Assembly: GCF_000959525.1 (NCBI RefSeq)
Contig: NZ_CP009832.1
Location: 868,001 to 932,000 of the forward strand
Origin: Burkholderia multivorans ATCC BAA-247
Lineage (GTDB): Bacteria > Pseudomonadota > Gammaproteobacteria > Burkholderiales > Burkholderiaceae
Length of the DNA stretch: 64,000 nucleotides
Reading direction: 5' to 3'
The stretch's first letter is position 1. Each line of letters begins with the position of its first letter. This document shows positions 17,827 to 26,872 of the stretch, piece by piece. The position numbers and the translations under genes are program-made. The notes under the pieces were generated by a model. That model was given only the letters and a program-made list of their open reading frames with translations. It had not been told where the DNA came from and ran no database searches.

Positions 17827-18057
17827 ATGCCCCCACTCGATACCCGCGCGCGTCTCGCCGATCCGGACGCGTTTTACGAAGCGCTGATCGACATGCATCG
17901 CGACCTGTCGGACGCGGACAGTCAGCTCGTCAACGCGAAGCTGATCCTGCTGCTCGCGAACCACATCGGCGATCTCGACGTGCTGCGCGAAGCGATGGCG
18001 CTCGCGCGCCGCGGCGTGACTCCGCCCGTGCATCCGGCCGCCGAGGTGACGCCGTGA
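17827..18057 (+). CDS. DUF2783 small protein, probable hydroxylase coupling partner
   Basis: This 76-residue, mostly helical protein contains DPDAFYEALIDMHRDLSD and QLVNAKLILLLANHIGD, the DUF2783 pattern. It lies 26 bases after the FAD hydroxylase, and its stop overlaps the transporter start (GTGA). Its size and position match the small coupling protein (MhaB) reported beside 3-hydroxyphenylacetate 6-hydroxylase, so a helper role in hydroxylation is inferred. It has no cysteines or membrane segment. Confidence 0.8.
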   Translation: MPPLDTRARLADPDAFYEALIDMHRDLSDADSQLVNAKLILLLANHIGDLDVLREAMALARRGVTPPVHPAAEVTP

Positions 18058-19406
18058 GCGCCGCGGCCGACGCGCGTACGCTCGAAGTCGAGCGCGTGAT
18101 CGACGACACGCATCGTCCGGGCTTTCACTGGATGCTGCTCGCGCTGTGCGGGCTGTGCCTCGTGATCGACGGCTTCGATGCACAGGCGATGGGCTACGTC
18201 GCGCCGAGCGTGATCGCCGAGTGGCACGTGCCGAAGCAGGCGCTTGGGCCGGTGTTCAGCGCGAGCCTGTTCGGGATGCTGCTCGGCGCGCTCGCGCTGT
18301 CGGTGCTGGCCGACCGGATCGGCCGCCGTCCGGTGCTGATCGGCGCGACGCTGTTCTTCGCGTTGACGATGCTCGCGACGCCGTTCGCGGGTTCGATCCC
18401 GGTGCTGATGGCGCTGCGCTTCGTCACCGGTCTCGGCCTCGGCTGCATCATGCCGAACGCGATGGCGCTCGTCGGCGAATTCAGTCCGAGCGCGCATCGC
18501 GTGAAGCGGATGATGATCGTGTCGTGCGGCTTCACGCTCGGCGCGGCGATCGGCGGCTTCATCAGCGCGGCGCTGATTCCGGCGCTCGGCTGGCGCGCCG
18601 TGTTTTTCGTCGGCGGTGCGGTGCCGCTCGTCCTCGCGATCGCGATGGCCGCGCGGCTGCCCGAATCGCTGCAGTTTCTCGTGCTGAAAGGGCGCGACGC
18701 GCAGGCGCGCGACTGGCTCGCCGGCTTCGCGCCGCACGCGGGCATCGACGCGAGCACGCGGCTCGTCGTGCGCGAGCGTGCGACGACGGGCGCGCCGGTC
18801 GCCGAACTGTTCCGCGGCGGCCGCCTGCCGGTCACGCTGCTGCTGTGGGCGATCAGCTTCATGAACCTGATCGATCTGTACTTCCTCTCGAACTGGCTGC
18901 CGACCGTGATGCGCGACGCCGGCTATTCGCCGGGCACCGCGGTGATCGTCGGCACCGTGCTGCAGACGGGCGGCGTGATCGGCACGCTGTCGCTCGGCTG
19001 GTTCATCGAACGCTACGGTTTCGTGCGCGTGCTGTTCGCGTGCTTCGCGTGTGCGGCGGTGTCGGTCGCACTGATCGGCTCGGTCGCGCATGCGCTGCCG
19101 TGGCTGCTGATCGTCGTGTTCGCGGGCGGCTTCTGCGTAGTCGGCGGACAGCCGGCCGTGAACGCGCTCGCGGGCCAGTATTACCCGCCGTCGCTGCGTT
19201 CGACCGGCATCGGCTGGAGCCTCGGCATCGGTCGGATCGGTTCGGTGCTCGGGCCGCTCGTCGGCGGACAACTGATTGCGCTGAACTGGACCAACGGGGC
19301 GCTGTTTCATGCGGCCGCGGTACCCGTGCTGTGCTCGGCGCTGTTCGTGCTCGGGCTGGCCGGGGTGACGCGGCGAAGCGGTGCGCAGGCGCCGCATGCC
19401 GCCTGA
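18054..19406 (+). CDS. MFS aromatic acid:H+ symporter (AAHS family)
   Basis: A 450-residue, 12-helix transporter begins at GTG 18054. The AAHS signatures are present: LVIDGFDAQAMGYVAPSV in helix 1 with the conserved Asp of DGFD, and LADRIGRRPVLI in loop 2-3. LYFLSNWLPT in helix 7 is also typical of PcaK/BenK/MhpT relatives. It presumably imports the hydroxylated aromatic acid degraded by the surrounding operon. It overlaps the DUF2783 gene by four bases and is followed 20 bases later by hmgA. Confidence 0.87.
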   Translation: MSAAADARTLEVERVIDDTHRPGFHWMLLALCGLCLVIDGFDAQAMGYVAPSVIAEWHVPKQALGPVFSASLFGMLLGALALSVLADRIGRRPVLIGATLFFALTMLATPFAGSIPVLMALRFVTGLGLGCIMPNAMALVGEFSPSAHRVKRMMIVSCGFTLGAAIGGFISAALIPALGWRAVFFVGGAVPLVLAIAMAARLPESLQFLVLKGRDAQARDWLAGFAPHAGIDASTRLVVRERATTGAPVAELFRGGRLPVTLLLWAISFMNLIDLYFLSNWLPTVMRDAGYSPGTAVIVGTVLQTGGVIGTLSLGWFIERYGFVRVLFACFACAAVSVALIGSVAHALPWLLIVVFAGGFCVVGGQPAVNALAGQYYPPSLRSTGIGWSLGIGRIGSVLGPLVGGQLIALNWTNGALFHAAAVPVLCSALFVLGLAGVTRRSGAQAPHAA

Positions 19407-19426
19407 ATTGATGGAGAAATGAAACG

Positions 19427-20761
19427 ATGACGCTTGACTTGTCGAAACCGGCGACCGCCGGCTACCTGAGCGGTTTCGCGAACGAGTTCGCGACCGAGGC
19501 GCTGCCCGGCGCGCTGCCGCACGGCCGCAATTCGCCGCAGCGCGCACCGTACGGGCTCTATGCGGAGCAACTGTCGGGCACCGCGTTTACCGCGCCGCGC
19601 GGCCATAACCGCCGCTCGTGGCTGTACCGGATCCGGCCGGCCGCCGTGCACCGGCCGTTCGAACCGTTCGCGGGCGCGCAGCGCCTGGTGTCGGACTTCG
19701 CCGACTCGGCCGACGTGCCGCCGACGCCGCCGAACCAGCTGCGCTGGAATCCGCTGCCGATGCCGAGCGAGCCGACCGATTTCGTCGAAGGGCTCGTGAC
19801 GATGGCCGGCAACGGCTCGGCCGCCGCGATGAGCGGGTGCGCGATCCACCTCTATGCAGCGAACCGTTCGATGCGGGACCGCTTCTTCTACAGCGCGGAC
19901 GGCGAACTGCTGATCGTCCCGCAGCAAGGGCGGCTCTTCATCGCGACCGAATTCGGCCGCCTCGACGTCGAGCCGTTCGAGATCGCGGTGATTCCGCGCG
20001 GCGTGCGCTTCACGATCGCGCTGCCGGACGGCGATGCGCGCGGCTATATCTGCGAGAACTTCGGCGCGCTGCTGCGGCTGCCCGATCTCGGCCCGATCGG
20101 CTCGAACGGGCTCGCGAATCCGCGCGACTTCCTGACGCCGCAGGCCGCATACGAAGACCGCGAAGGCGCGTTCGAGCTCGTCGCGAAGCTGAACGGCCGG
20201 CTCTGGCGCGCGGACATCGGCCATTCGCCGCTCGACGTCGTCGCGTGGCACGGCAACTATGCGCCATACAAATACGACCTGCGCCTGTTCAACACGATCG
20301 GCTCGATCAGCTTCGATCATCCCGATCCGTCGATCTTCCTCGTGCTGCATTCGCAGACCGATACGCCGGGCGTTGACGCGATCGACTTCGTGATCTTCCC
20401 GCCGCGCTGGCTCGCGGCCGAGGATACGTTCCGTCCGCCCTGGTTCCACCGCAACGTCGCGAGCGAGTTCATGGGGCTCGTGCACGGCGCGTACGACGCG
20501 AAGGCCGAAGGCTTCGTGCCGGGCGGCGCGAGCCTGCACAACTGCATGTCGGGCCACGGCCCGGATGCGGACACGTTCGAGAAGGCGTCGGCGAGCGATA
20601 CGACGAAGCCGCACAAGGTGGACAACACGATGGCGTTCATGTTCGAAACGCGCACGCTGATCCGGCCGACGCGCTACGCGCTCGACACTGCGCAGCTGCA
20701 GGCCAACTACTTCGAATGCTGGCAAGGCATCAGGAAACACTTCAATCCGGAGCAACGATGA
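19427..20761 (+). CDS. hmgA: Homogentisate 1,2-dioxygenase
   Basis: The 444-residue enzyme matches HmgA along its length: [19 protein letters not shown] at the start, and iron-site motifs [16 protein letters not shown] (His and Glu ligands) and [11 protein letters not shown] (third His) near residues 340-375. It opens the ring of homogentisate to maleylacetoacetate using Fe(II) and oxygen, the central step of tyrosine, phenylalanine and 3-hydroxyphenylacetate catabolism. A good GGAG ribosome site lies upstream. Its stop overlaps the fahA start by four bases. Confidence 0.97.
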   Translation: MTLDLSKPATAGYLSGFANEFATEALPGALPHGRNSPQRAPYGLYAEQLSGTAFTAPRGHNRRSWLYRIRPAAVHRPFEPFAGAQRLVSDFADSADVPPTPPNQLRWNPLPMPSEPTDFVEGLVTMAGNGSAAAMSGCAIHLYAANRSMRDRFFYSADGELLIVPQQGRLFIATEFGRLDVEPFEIAVIPRGVRFTIALPDGDARGYICENFGALLRLPDLGPIGSNGLANPRDFLTPQAAYEDREGAFELVAKLNGRLWRADIGHSPLDVVAWHGNYAPYKYDLRLFNTIGSISFDHPDPSIFLVLHSQTDTPGVDAIDFVIFPPRWLAAEDTFRPPWFHRNVASEFMGLVHGAYDAKAEGFVPGGASLHNCMSGHGPDADTFEKASASDTTKPHKVDNTMAFMFETRTLIRPTRYALDTAQLQANYFECWQGIRKHFNPEQR

Positions 20762-22062
20762 GCGATACCCAAGACTGGCGCGCGACGCTCGACCCGGCCC
20801 GCAAGAGCTGGGTCGAGTCGGCGAACGATCCCGCCTGCGATTTTCCGATCCAGAACCTGCCGTTCGGGATCTTCAGCGATGCGAAGCAGCCGGCGCGTCG
20901 CGCGGGCGTCGCGCTCGGCGACGCGATCGTCGATCTCGCGGCGCTCGGGCGCGCAGGCCTGCTGACGCTGCCGGGCGGCGCGGACGTGTTCGCCGCGCCG
21001 ACGCTGAACGCCTTCATCGCGCTCGGCCGCGATGCGTGGCGCAGCGTGCGCGTGCAGTTGTCCGAGCTGTTCTCGCGCGACAACGCGCGGCTGCGCGACG
21101 ATGCGGCGCTGCGCGCGCGGGTGCTGGTGGCGCAGCGCGATGCGACGCTGCATCTGCCCGTCGACATTCCCGGCTACACCGATTTCTATTCGTCGAAGGA
21201 GCATGCGACGAACGTCGGCTCGATGTTCCGCGATCCGAAGAATGCGCTGCTGCCGAACTGGTCGGAGATGCCGATCGGCTACAACGGCCGCGCGTCGTCA
21301 GTGGTCGTCAGCGGGACGCCGGTGCGTCGCCCGAACGGGCAACTGAAGCTGCCGGATCTCGAGCGCCCGGTGTTCGGCGCGTGCCGCAAGCTCGACATCG
21401 AGCTCGAGACGGGCTTCATCGTCGGCAAGGGCAATGCGCTCGGCGAGCCGATCGCATGCGAGGACGCGGAAGCGCACATCTTCGGCATGGTGCTGCTGAA
21501 CGACTGGAGCGCGCGCGACATCCAGCAATGGGAATACGTGCCGCTCGGCCCGTTCAACTCGAAGGGCTTCGCGACGACGATCTCGCCGTGGATCGTCACG
21601 CTCGACGCGCTCGAGCCGTTCCGCACCGCGCAGCCCGAGCAGTCGCCGCAGCCGCTCCCGTATCTGCAGCATGCGGGCCGGCACGCGTTCGACATCGCGC
21701 TCGAAGTGACGCTGCGCGCGCAGGACGCGGCCGAAGCGACGACGATCTGCCGGACCAACTTCAAGTACATGTACTGGTCGATGGCGCAGCAGCTCGCGCA
21801 TCACACGGTGTCGGGCTGCAATACGCGGGTCGGCGACCTGATGGGCTCGGGCACGATCAGCGGGCCGACGAAGGATTCGTTCGGCAGCCTGCTCGAGCTC
21901 ACGTGGAACGGCAAGGAGCCCGTTGCACTGAACGGCGGCGGCACGCGTACGTTCATCGAGGACGGCGACGAGCTGACGCTCGCCGGCTGGTGCCAGGGCG
22001 ACGGCTATCGTGTCGGCTTCGGCACCTGCGTCGGCAAGATCCTGCCTGCATTGCAAGCGTGA
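20758..22062 (+). CDS. fahA: Fumarylacetoacetase
   Basis: This 434-residue FAH has the N-terminal SH3-like domain ([12 protein letters not shown]) and the catalytic domain with [13 protein letters not shown] (metal Asp and catalytic His), [16 protein letters not shown] (metal Glu residues), [19 protein letters not shown] and [11 protein letters not shown]. It hydrolyses fumarylacetoacetate to fumarate and acetoacetate. It starts at ATG 20758 inside the hmgA stop, so the two are translationally coupled. No maleylacetoacetate isomerase gene (hmgC/maiA) is present nearby and it must be supplied elsewhere. Confidence 0.96.
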   Translation: MSDTQDWRATLDPARKSWVESANDPACDFPIQNLPFGIFSDAKQPARRAGVALGDAIVDLAALGRAGLLTLPGGADVFAAPTLNAFIALGRDAWRSVRVQLSELFSRDNARLRDDAALRARVLVAQRDATLHLPVDIPGYTDFYSSKEHATNVGSMFRDPKNALLPNWSEMPIGYNGRASSVVVSGTPVRRPNGQLKLPDLERPVFGACRKLDIELETGFIVGKGNALGEPIACEDAEAHIFGMVLLNDWSARDIQQWEYVPLGPFNSKGFATTISPWIVTLDALEPFRTAQPEQSPQPLPYLQHAGRHAFDIALEVTLRAQDAAEATTICRTNFKYMYWSMAQQLAHHTVSGCNTRVGDLMGSGTISGPTKDSFGSLLELTWNGKEPVALNGGGTRTFIEDGDELTLAGWCQGDGYRVGFGTCVGKILPALQA

Positions 22063-22089
22063 CGCATCGCGCGTGACGCGCTGGTCCCG

Positions 22090-22120
22090 GACGGCCCGCT
22101 TCGCGCGGGCCGTCGTCGTT
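22090..22120 (+). terminator. Intrinsic terminator after fahA
   Basis: A 10-bp GC-rich stem (GACGGCCCGC, 22090-22099 with 22105-22114), a TTCGC loop and a short T-containing tail (GTCGTTT) end the hydroxylase-hmgA-fahA operon. Confidence 0.75.
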
Positions 22121-22158
22121 TCAGCGGTGTCACGATGCGTGCGCGGGGCGCACGGGCC

Positions 22159-23319
22159 TCATACGGCGCGCGACAACGCGGCACGCCGCTCCCACAGCGC
22201 GGCCGCGACGAATGCGGCGACGCAGACGACCAGCACGCCGACCAGCGCGTTGCTGCCCAGCTGCTCCATCAATGCACCGGCGACGAGCGGGCCGCCGAAG
22301 CTGGCCGCGCTCCACGATGCGGAGACGAGCGAGCTCGCGGTAACGAGCGCCGCGCCGCGGAAGCGTTCGCCGCAGGCGACGAGCGACAACGTATAGATGC
22401 TGCCGGCCGCCGCGCCGAGCACGAACAGCAGCGGCCAGCACAGCAGCGGATTCGCGACGACGAACGGCAGCAGCGGCAGTCCCGCGAGCACGATGGCGCC
22501 CGCGCCCAAATGCACGCGTTCGCGGCCGAGCTTGTCGGCGAGCCAGCCGATCGGGAACTGCATCGCGGTGTCGCCGAACAGCATGATCGACGCGAGCAGC
22601 ACCGCCGTTTCGCTGGCGACGCCGTGATCCATCGCGTACAGCGGCAGCAGCGACAGCGCGAGCGTATCGAACAGCGCGAAGAAACCCGTGCCGATGATCA
22701 GCGCCGGCATGCGCGGCAGCACCGCGAGCCAGCGATCGTGTTGCGCGTGCTGTGCGTCGTCGCCGGCGAGCGGTGCGCGGCGGATCGTCGCGAGCGTCGG
22801 CAGTGCGAGCAGGAACAGCGCGCCGCAGAGCGCGAAGCGGATGCCGGTCGCGCCCGCGATCTGGCTGACGAGCACGGGGCCCGCCATCTGGAACAGCGTG
22901 AAATTGGTCGCGTAGATCGCGACGACGCGGCCGCGCGTCGCATCGTCGGCGAGCTGGTTGACCCATGCCTCGCCGATCGTAAACAGCAGCATCAGCGCGG
23001 CGCCGCACAGCACGCGCAGCACGCCCCAGACGACGAGATTCGACGTGAACTGCATCCATGCGGTCGCCGCGGCGAGCACGACGACCGACACGACGATCGC
23101 GCGGCGCGCACCGATGCGCCGCGCCAGCGCGGTGACGAACGGGACGATCGCGAGGCCGCCGCCGGCCTGCGCGGCGGTCAACATGCCGACGACGTTCGTG
23201 CCGTGGCCGGCTTCGGTCAGGGCGAGCGCGGTGAGGGGAAGGGTGGCGCCGGTGCCGAGACCGACGACGGCGACGCTCAGGATCAGCGCGACGAAATCGC
23301 GATTGAGTATGGCTTTCAT
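22159..23319 (-). CDS. MFS transporter, function unknown
   Basis: The 386-residue protein has 12 predicted helices. Landmarks are RDFVALILSVAVVGLGTG in helix 1, a weak loop 2-3 (RIGARRAIVV), and GWLADKLGRERVH between helices 8 and 9. Sequence resembles small drug or sugar efflux MFS members of the YfkF/YcaD type. Substrate cannot be told. It faces fahA tail-to-tail and is followed on the same strand by nothing obvious; another minus-strand MFS gene lies 116 bases upstream. Start at ATG 23319 (MKAILNRD). Confidence 0.8.
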   Translation of the reverse strand: MKAILNRDFVALILSVAVVGLGTGATLPLTALALTEAGHGTNVVGMLTAAQAGGGLAIVPFVTALARRIGARRAIVVSVVVLAAATAWMQFTSNLVVWGVLRVLCGAALMLLFTIGEAWVNQLADDATRGRVVAIYATNFTLFQMAGPVLVSQIAGATGIRFALCGALFLLALPTLATIRRAPLAGDDAQHAQHDRWLAVLPRMPALIIGTGFFALFDTLALSLLPLYAMDHGVASETAVLLASIMLFGDTAMQFPIGWLADKLGRERVHLGAGAIVLAGLPLLPFVVANPLLCWPLLFVLGAAAGSIYTLSLVACGERFRGAALVTASSLVSASWSAASFGGPLVAGALMEQLGSNALVGVLVVCVAAFVAAALWERRAALSRAV

Positions 23320-23435
23320 CGGCCGAGATGCTACACCGCAGCCCTTGAACGGTCCATGACGCGGCCGGCGTACGGTGTCGCTGCAGCTGCGCTGCGTCGC
23401 GTTACGATGCGCGAGCAACGATCGCGCGGCGCGCG

Positions 23436-24605
23436 TCAGACGTATTCGGTCGGTACCGCAGCCGGGCGGCGTTCGAGCGCTGCGGACCACAGCGTCAGCG
23501 CGAGCGCGGCGACGGCCATCGCGACGCCGACCCACGGCAGGTTCACGAGCGACACGCCGGCGCCGATCGCGCTGCCGCCGAGCCACGCGCCGGTGGCATT
23601 GCCGAGGTTGAACGCGCCCTGGTTCAGCGTCGACGCGAGGTTCGGCGCGTCGCTCGCGCGATCGACGATCAGGATCTGCAGCGGCGGCACGATCGCGAAC
23701 GCGAGCACGCCCCACACGAAGATCGTCGCGAGCGCGGCGAACGGCAGATGCATCGTCGCCGCGAACAGCGCGAGCACGACGCCGATCAGCGCGAGCGTCG
23801 CGATCAGCGACGGCATCCGGCGCCAGTCGGCGAGCCGCCCGCCGAGCGTGCCGCCGACCGTCAGCCCGAGCCCGAACAGCAGCAGCACCCAGGTGACCTG
23901 GTGCGGCGAGAAGCCGGTCACGTCCTCGAGGATCGGCGTGATGTACGTGAACACGCTGAACAGGCTCGCGGACGCGAGCACGCTGATGCCGAGCACCATC
24001 AGCACCTGCGGGTGCTTGAGCACGCCGAATTCGCGCGTGATGCTGGTTTCGGGCATCGCGAGGTGTTTCGGCAGACAGACGGCGAGCGCGGCGGCCGCGG
24101 CGATGCCGATGCCGGTCACGGCCCAGAACGTCGCGCGCCAGCCGTATGCCTGGCCGAGCGCGGTGCCGAGCGGCACGCCGAGCACGTTGGCGAGCGTGAG
24201 GCCGGTAAACATCAGCGCGATCGCCTGCGCGCGGCGGTTCGGTGCGACGAGGCTGCTCGCGACCACCGAACCGATGCCGAAAAACGCGCCGTGGCAGAAC
24301 GCGGTCACGACGCGCGCCGCCATCAGCACCGCGTAGCCGGGCGCGATCGCGCAGAACAGGTTGCCCGCGATGAACAGGCCGATGAGCCCCATCAGCGCGC
24401 GCTTGCGCGGCATCTTCGCGGTGACGACGGCGAGAATCGGCGCGCCGATCGTCACACCGAGCGCATAGCCGGAGACGAGCATGCCGGCGGCCGGGATCGA
24501 CACGCCGAGGTCGCGCGCGACGTTCGGCAGCAGTCCCATGATGACGAATTCGGTGGTACCGATTCCAAACGCGGCAACGGCGAGGGCGAACAGAGGTAAG
24601 GGCAT
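23436..24605 (-). CDS. MFS transporter, YdhP/AraJ-like DHA1 family
   Basis: At 389 residues it opens MPLPLFALAVAAFGIGTTEFVIMGLLP, the helix-1 signature of the YdhP/AraJ/NepI branch of 12-helix drug:H+ antiporters. SGYALGVTIGAPILAVVTA (helix 2) and PRKRALMGL (loop 2-3) follow. It is a likely efflux pump for a small organic compound such as a sugar, nucleoside or drug. It sits between bluB and another MFS gene, all on the minus strand, without clear co-regulation. Confidence 0.83.
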   Translation of the reverse strand: MPLPLFALAVAAFGIGTTEFVIMGLLPNVARDLGVSIPAAGMLVSGYALGVTIGAPILAVVTAKMPRKRALMGLIGLFIAGNLFCAIAPGYAVLMAARVVTAFCHGAFFGIGSVVASSLVAPNRRAQAIALMFTGLTLANVLGVPLGTALGQAYGWRATFWAVTGIGIAAAAALAVCLPKHLAMPETSITREFGVLKHPQVLMVLGISVLASASLFSVFTYITPILEDVTGFSPHQVTWVLLLFGLGLTVGGTLGGRLADWRRMPSLIATLALIGVVLALFAATMHLPFAALATIFVWGVLAFAIVPPLQILIVDRASDAPNLASTLNQGAFNLGNATGAWLGGSAIGAGVSLVNLPWVGVAMAVAALALTLWSAALERRPAAVPTEYV

Positions 24606-24819
24606 CGCGGGGGATTCCGGGAAAGGCCGTCGGCCAGGAGCGGCGCAGGACGCGCGGAGCGGGTGGACGGCAGGGCGATAGCGGCGATTCTACTTCAGTA
24701 AAAACCCTTATGCTGGGGGCCGGAACGGATGTTGCCGGCGTGCGACGGACCGCGCCCCCAGTGTGGGACGGGACGGCGATGCGGGCCGCGATCGCGCGCG
24801 GCTCGGGACGGGCGCGCGC

Positions 24820-25647
24820 CTAGGTCGGTCGTTCGGCCGATCGAGCGGAAAGCGCGACCGCGGGTTCCGGGTCGCAGGCGTGCGGTGCAGGCGTCGGAGC
24901 GGACGTGTCGGGTTGCGCGGCGGTCCGCACTTCGCTGACGGCCGAGGCGGCCGTGCCGCCGGATCCGCTATCGGGATCGACCGTCGCGGTAACCGCCGGC
25001 CCGTGCCCCGCCGGCTCACCCCAGCCGTTTTCGAACAGGCACGCTTCGATCGGCATCCGCGCGGCCCAGCGCTCCTGTTCGAGCATCGGCTTCGCGTAGA
25101 AGGCGTCGACGTGGCCGAGGCACAGCACGGCGATCGGTTTTGCGCCGGCCGGCATGCCGAGCAGCGTGCGCAGCGAGTCGACGTCGAACAGCGAGACCCA
25201 GCCCATCCCGAGCCCTTCGGCGCGCGCCGCGAGCCACATGTTCTGGATCGCGCACGCGGCGGACGCGAGGTCCATCTCCGGCAGCGTGCGCCGCCCGAAC
25301 ACATGGCGCTCGCGATCGTCGGTCAGCGCGACGACGAGCAGCTCGCCGCACTCGCGCACGCCTTCGACCTTCAGTCGCATGAATTCGTCGTGACGTTCGC
25401 CGAGCGCGTCGGCGGTCGCGCGCCGCTCGGCGTCGACGAGCGCGTGGATCGCGTCGCGCCGTGCAGGATCGGTGATGCGGATGAAGCGCCACGGCTGCAT
25501 GAAGCCGACGCTCGGCGCATGGTGTGCCGCGCGCAGCAGCCGTGCGAGCACGGCCGGATCGACCGGAGCCGACGTGAAATGGCGCATGTCGCGCCGCTCG
25601 AAGATGGCGCGGTAAACGGCGTCGAGGGCGGAATCGTCGAAACGCAT
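24820..25647 (-). CDS. bluB: 5,6-dimethylbenzimidazole synthase
   Basis: A nitroreductase-fold FMN enzyme in which YRAIFERRDMRHF at the N-terminus, APSVGFMQPWRFI, and GWVSLFDVDSLRTLLGMP match BluB, which splits FMNH2 with oxygen to make the lower ligand of vitamin B12. The BluB core ends at about residue 215 (LFENGWGEP). Residues 216-275 form an extra tail rich in Ala, Pro, Ser and Thr that looks disordered. There are no other cobalamin genes nearby, so it probably acts with a distant cob cluster. Confidence 0.9.
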   Translation of the reverse strand: MRFDDSALDAVYRAIFERRDMRHFTSAPVDPAVLARLLRAAHHAPSVGFMQPWRFIRITDPARRDAIHALVDAERRATADALGERHDEFMRLKVEGVRECGELLVVALTDDRERHVFGRRTLPEMDLASAACAIQNMWLAARAEGLGMGWVSLFDVDSLRTLLGMPAGAKPIAVLCLGHVDAFYAKPMLEQERWAARMPIEACLFENGWGEPAGHGPAVTATVDPDSGSGGTAASAVSEVRTAAQPDTSAPTPAPHACDPEPAVALSARSAERPT

Positions 25648-25783
25648 GACGGGCAGCGGCAGCAGAGGAACGTCGGCGAACGATAGCAGAGTGCGGGCGC
25701 GCCGCGGCGCGTGGACAAAAAACGCCGGCGCGGCAAAGGTGTGCGGTAGTGTGCGGTGTGTGGCTGGAGGCCGAAGACGGAGT

Positions 25784-25825
25784 GCGGAAGGCGGAAGGCG
25801 GAAGGCGGAAGGCGGAAGGCGGAAG
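25784..25825. repeat. Six perfect tandem copies of GCGGAAG
   Basis: A 42-base stretch consists of exactly six copies of the heptamer GCGGAAG, in the gap between bluB and the 3' end of the D-lactate dehydrogenase gene. It is not in a plausible gene. Perfect copies suggest recent slippage and possible length variation between strains. Confidence 0.92.
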
Positions 25826-25839
25826 GCGCGCCCGGCGCG

Positions 25840-26838
25840 TCAGCGGCTCGGCGCCACGACGTTCTGCGGCGTGCCCGCATGCCACGCTTCGATGTTCGCG
25901 AGCGTCGTATGCGCGATTTCCGCCAGCGCTTCGCGCGTGAAGAACGCCTGATGCGACGTGACGATCACGTTCGGGAACGTCAGCAGCCGCGCGAGCACGT
26001 CGTCCTGCAGCGGCAGGTCGGAATGATCCTCGAAGAACAGCCCGCTTTCCTCTTCGTAGACGTCGAGGCCCAGGTGGCCGAGCTGGCCGCTCTTGAGCGC
26101 ATCGATCAGCGCCTGCGTGTCGACGAGCCCGCCGCGGCCCGTATTGATCAGCATCGCGCCCGGCTTCATCTGCGCGAGCGTGCGCGCATTGATCAGATGA
26201 TGCGTGGACGGCAGCAGCGGGCAGTGCAGGCTGACGATGTCGGCGCCGCGCAGCAGCGTGTCGAGGTCGACGTAGCGCGCGCCGAACGCGATCAGCTCGT
26301 CGTCGTACGGCGGCATCGAATGCGCGAGCACATGCATCCCGAAGCCCATCATGATCTTCGCGAACACGCTGCCGATGAGCCCCGTGCCGATCACGCCGAC
26401 CGTCTTGCCGTGCAGATCGAAGCCGAGCAGCCCGTTCAGCGAGAAGTCGCCTTCGCGCGTGCGCGCGACCGCGCGCGGCAGCCGACGGTTCAGCGCGAGA
26501 ATCAGTGCGACCGCGTGTTCGGCAACCGCGTGCGGCGAATAGGCCGGCACGCGTACGACCGTGATGCCGAGCCGCTCGGCCGCCGCGAGGTCGACATGGT
26601 TGAAACCCGCCGAGCGCAGCGCGATCAAGCGCGTGCCGCCTTCCGCGAGCCGTTCGAGCACCGCCGCATTCAGCGTGTCGTTGACGAACGGGCACACGAC
26701 GTCGTAGCCGTGCGCGAGGATCGCCGTTTCCGCATCGAGATGCGACGGCTGGAAGTGCAGCCGGTAGCCGAACCGGCGGTTGGCGGCGGTGAACGAATCG
26801 TCGTCGTACTGTCGGCTGCTGAACAGGATCACGCGCAC
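25840..26838 (-). CDS. ldhA: D-lactate dehydrogenase (2-hydroxyacid dehydrogenase family)
   Basis: The 332-residue protein is a D-isomer specific 2-hydroxyacid dehydrogenase: the NAD motif GVIGTGLIGSVFAKIMMGFG, catalytic Arg in INTGRGGLVDTQAL, and the His in VTSHQAFFT. LRSAGFNHVDLAAAERL and YSPHAVAEHAVALILALNR are characteristic of LdhA-type fermentative D-lactate dehydrogenases. It reduces pyruvate to D-lactate with NADH. The start is GTG at 26838, with GGAG eight bases upstream; no ATG is available at the family N-terminus. A LysR gene lies just upstream on the same strand. Confidence 0.87.
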   Translation of the reverse strand: MRVILFSSRQYDDDSFTAANRRFGYRLHFQPSHLDAETAILAHGYDVVCPFVNDTLNAAVLERLAEGGTRLIALRSAGFNHVDLAAAERLGITVVRVPAYSPHAVAEHAVALILALNRRLPRAVARTREGDFSLNGLLGFDLHGKTVGVIGTGLIGSVFAKIMMGFGMHVLAHSMPPYDDELIAFGARYVDLDTLLRGADIVSLHCPLLPSTHHLINARTLAQMKPGAMLINTGRGGLVDTQALIDALKSGQLGHLGLDVYEEESGLFFEDHSDLPLQDDVLARLLTFPNVIVTSHQAFFTREALAEIAHTTLANIEAWHAGTPQNVVAPSR

Positions 26839-26872
26839 GCTGTTTCTCCGGGGGAGCGTCGTCGCCCGCAGT

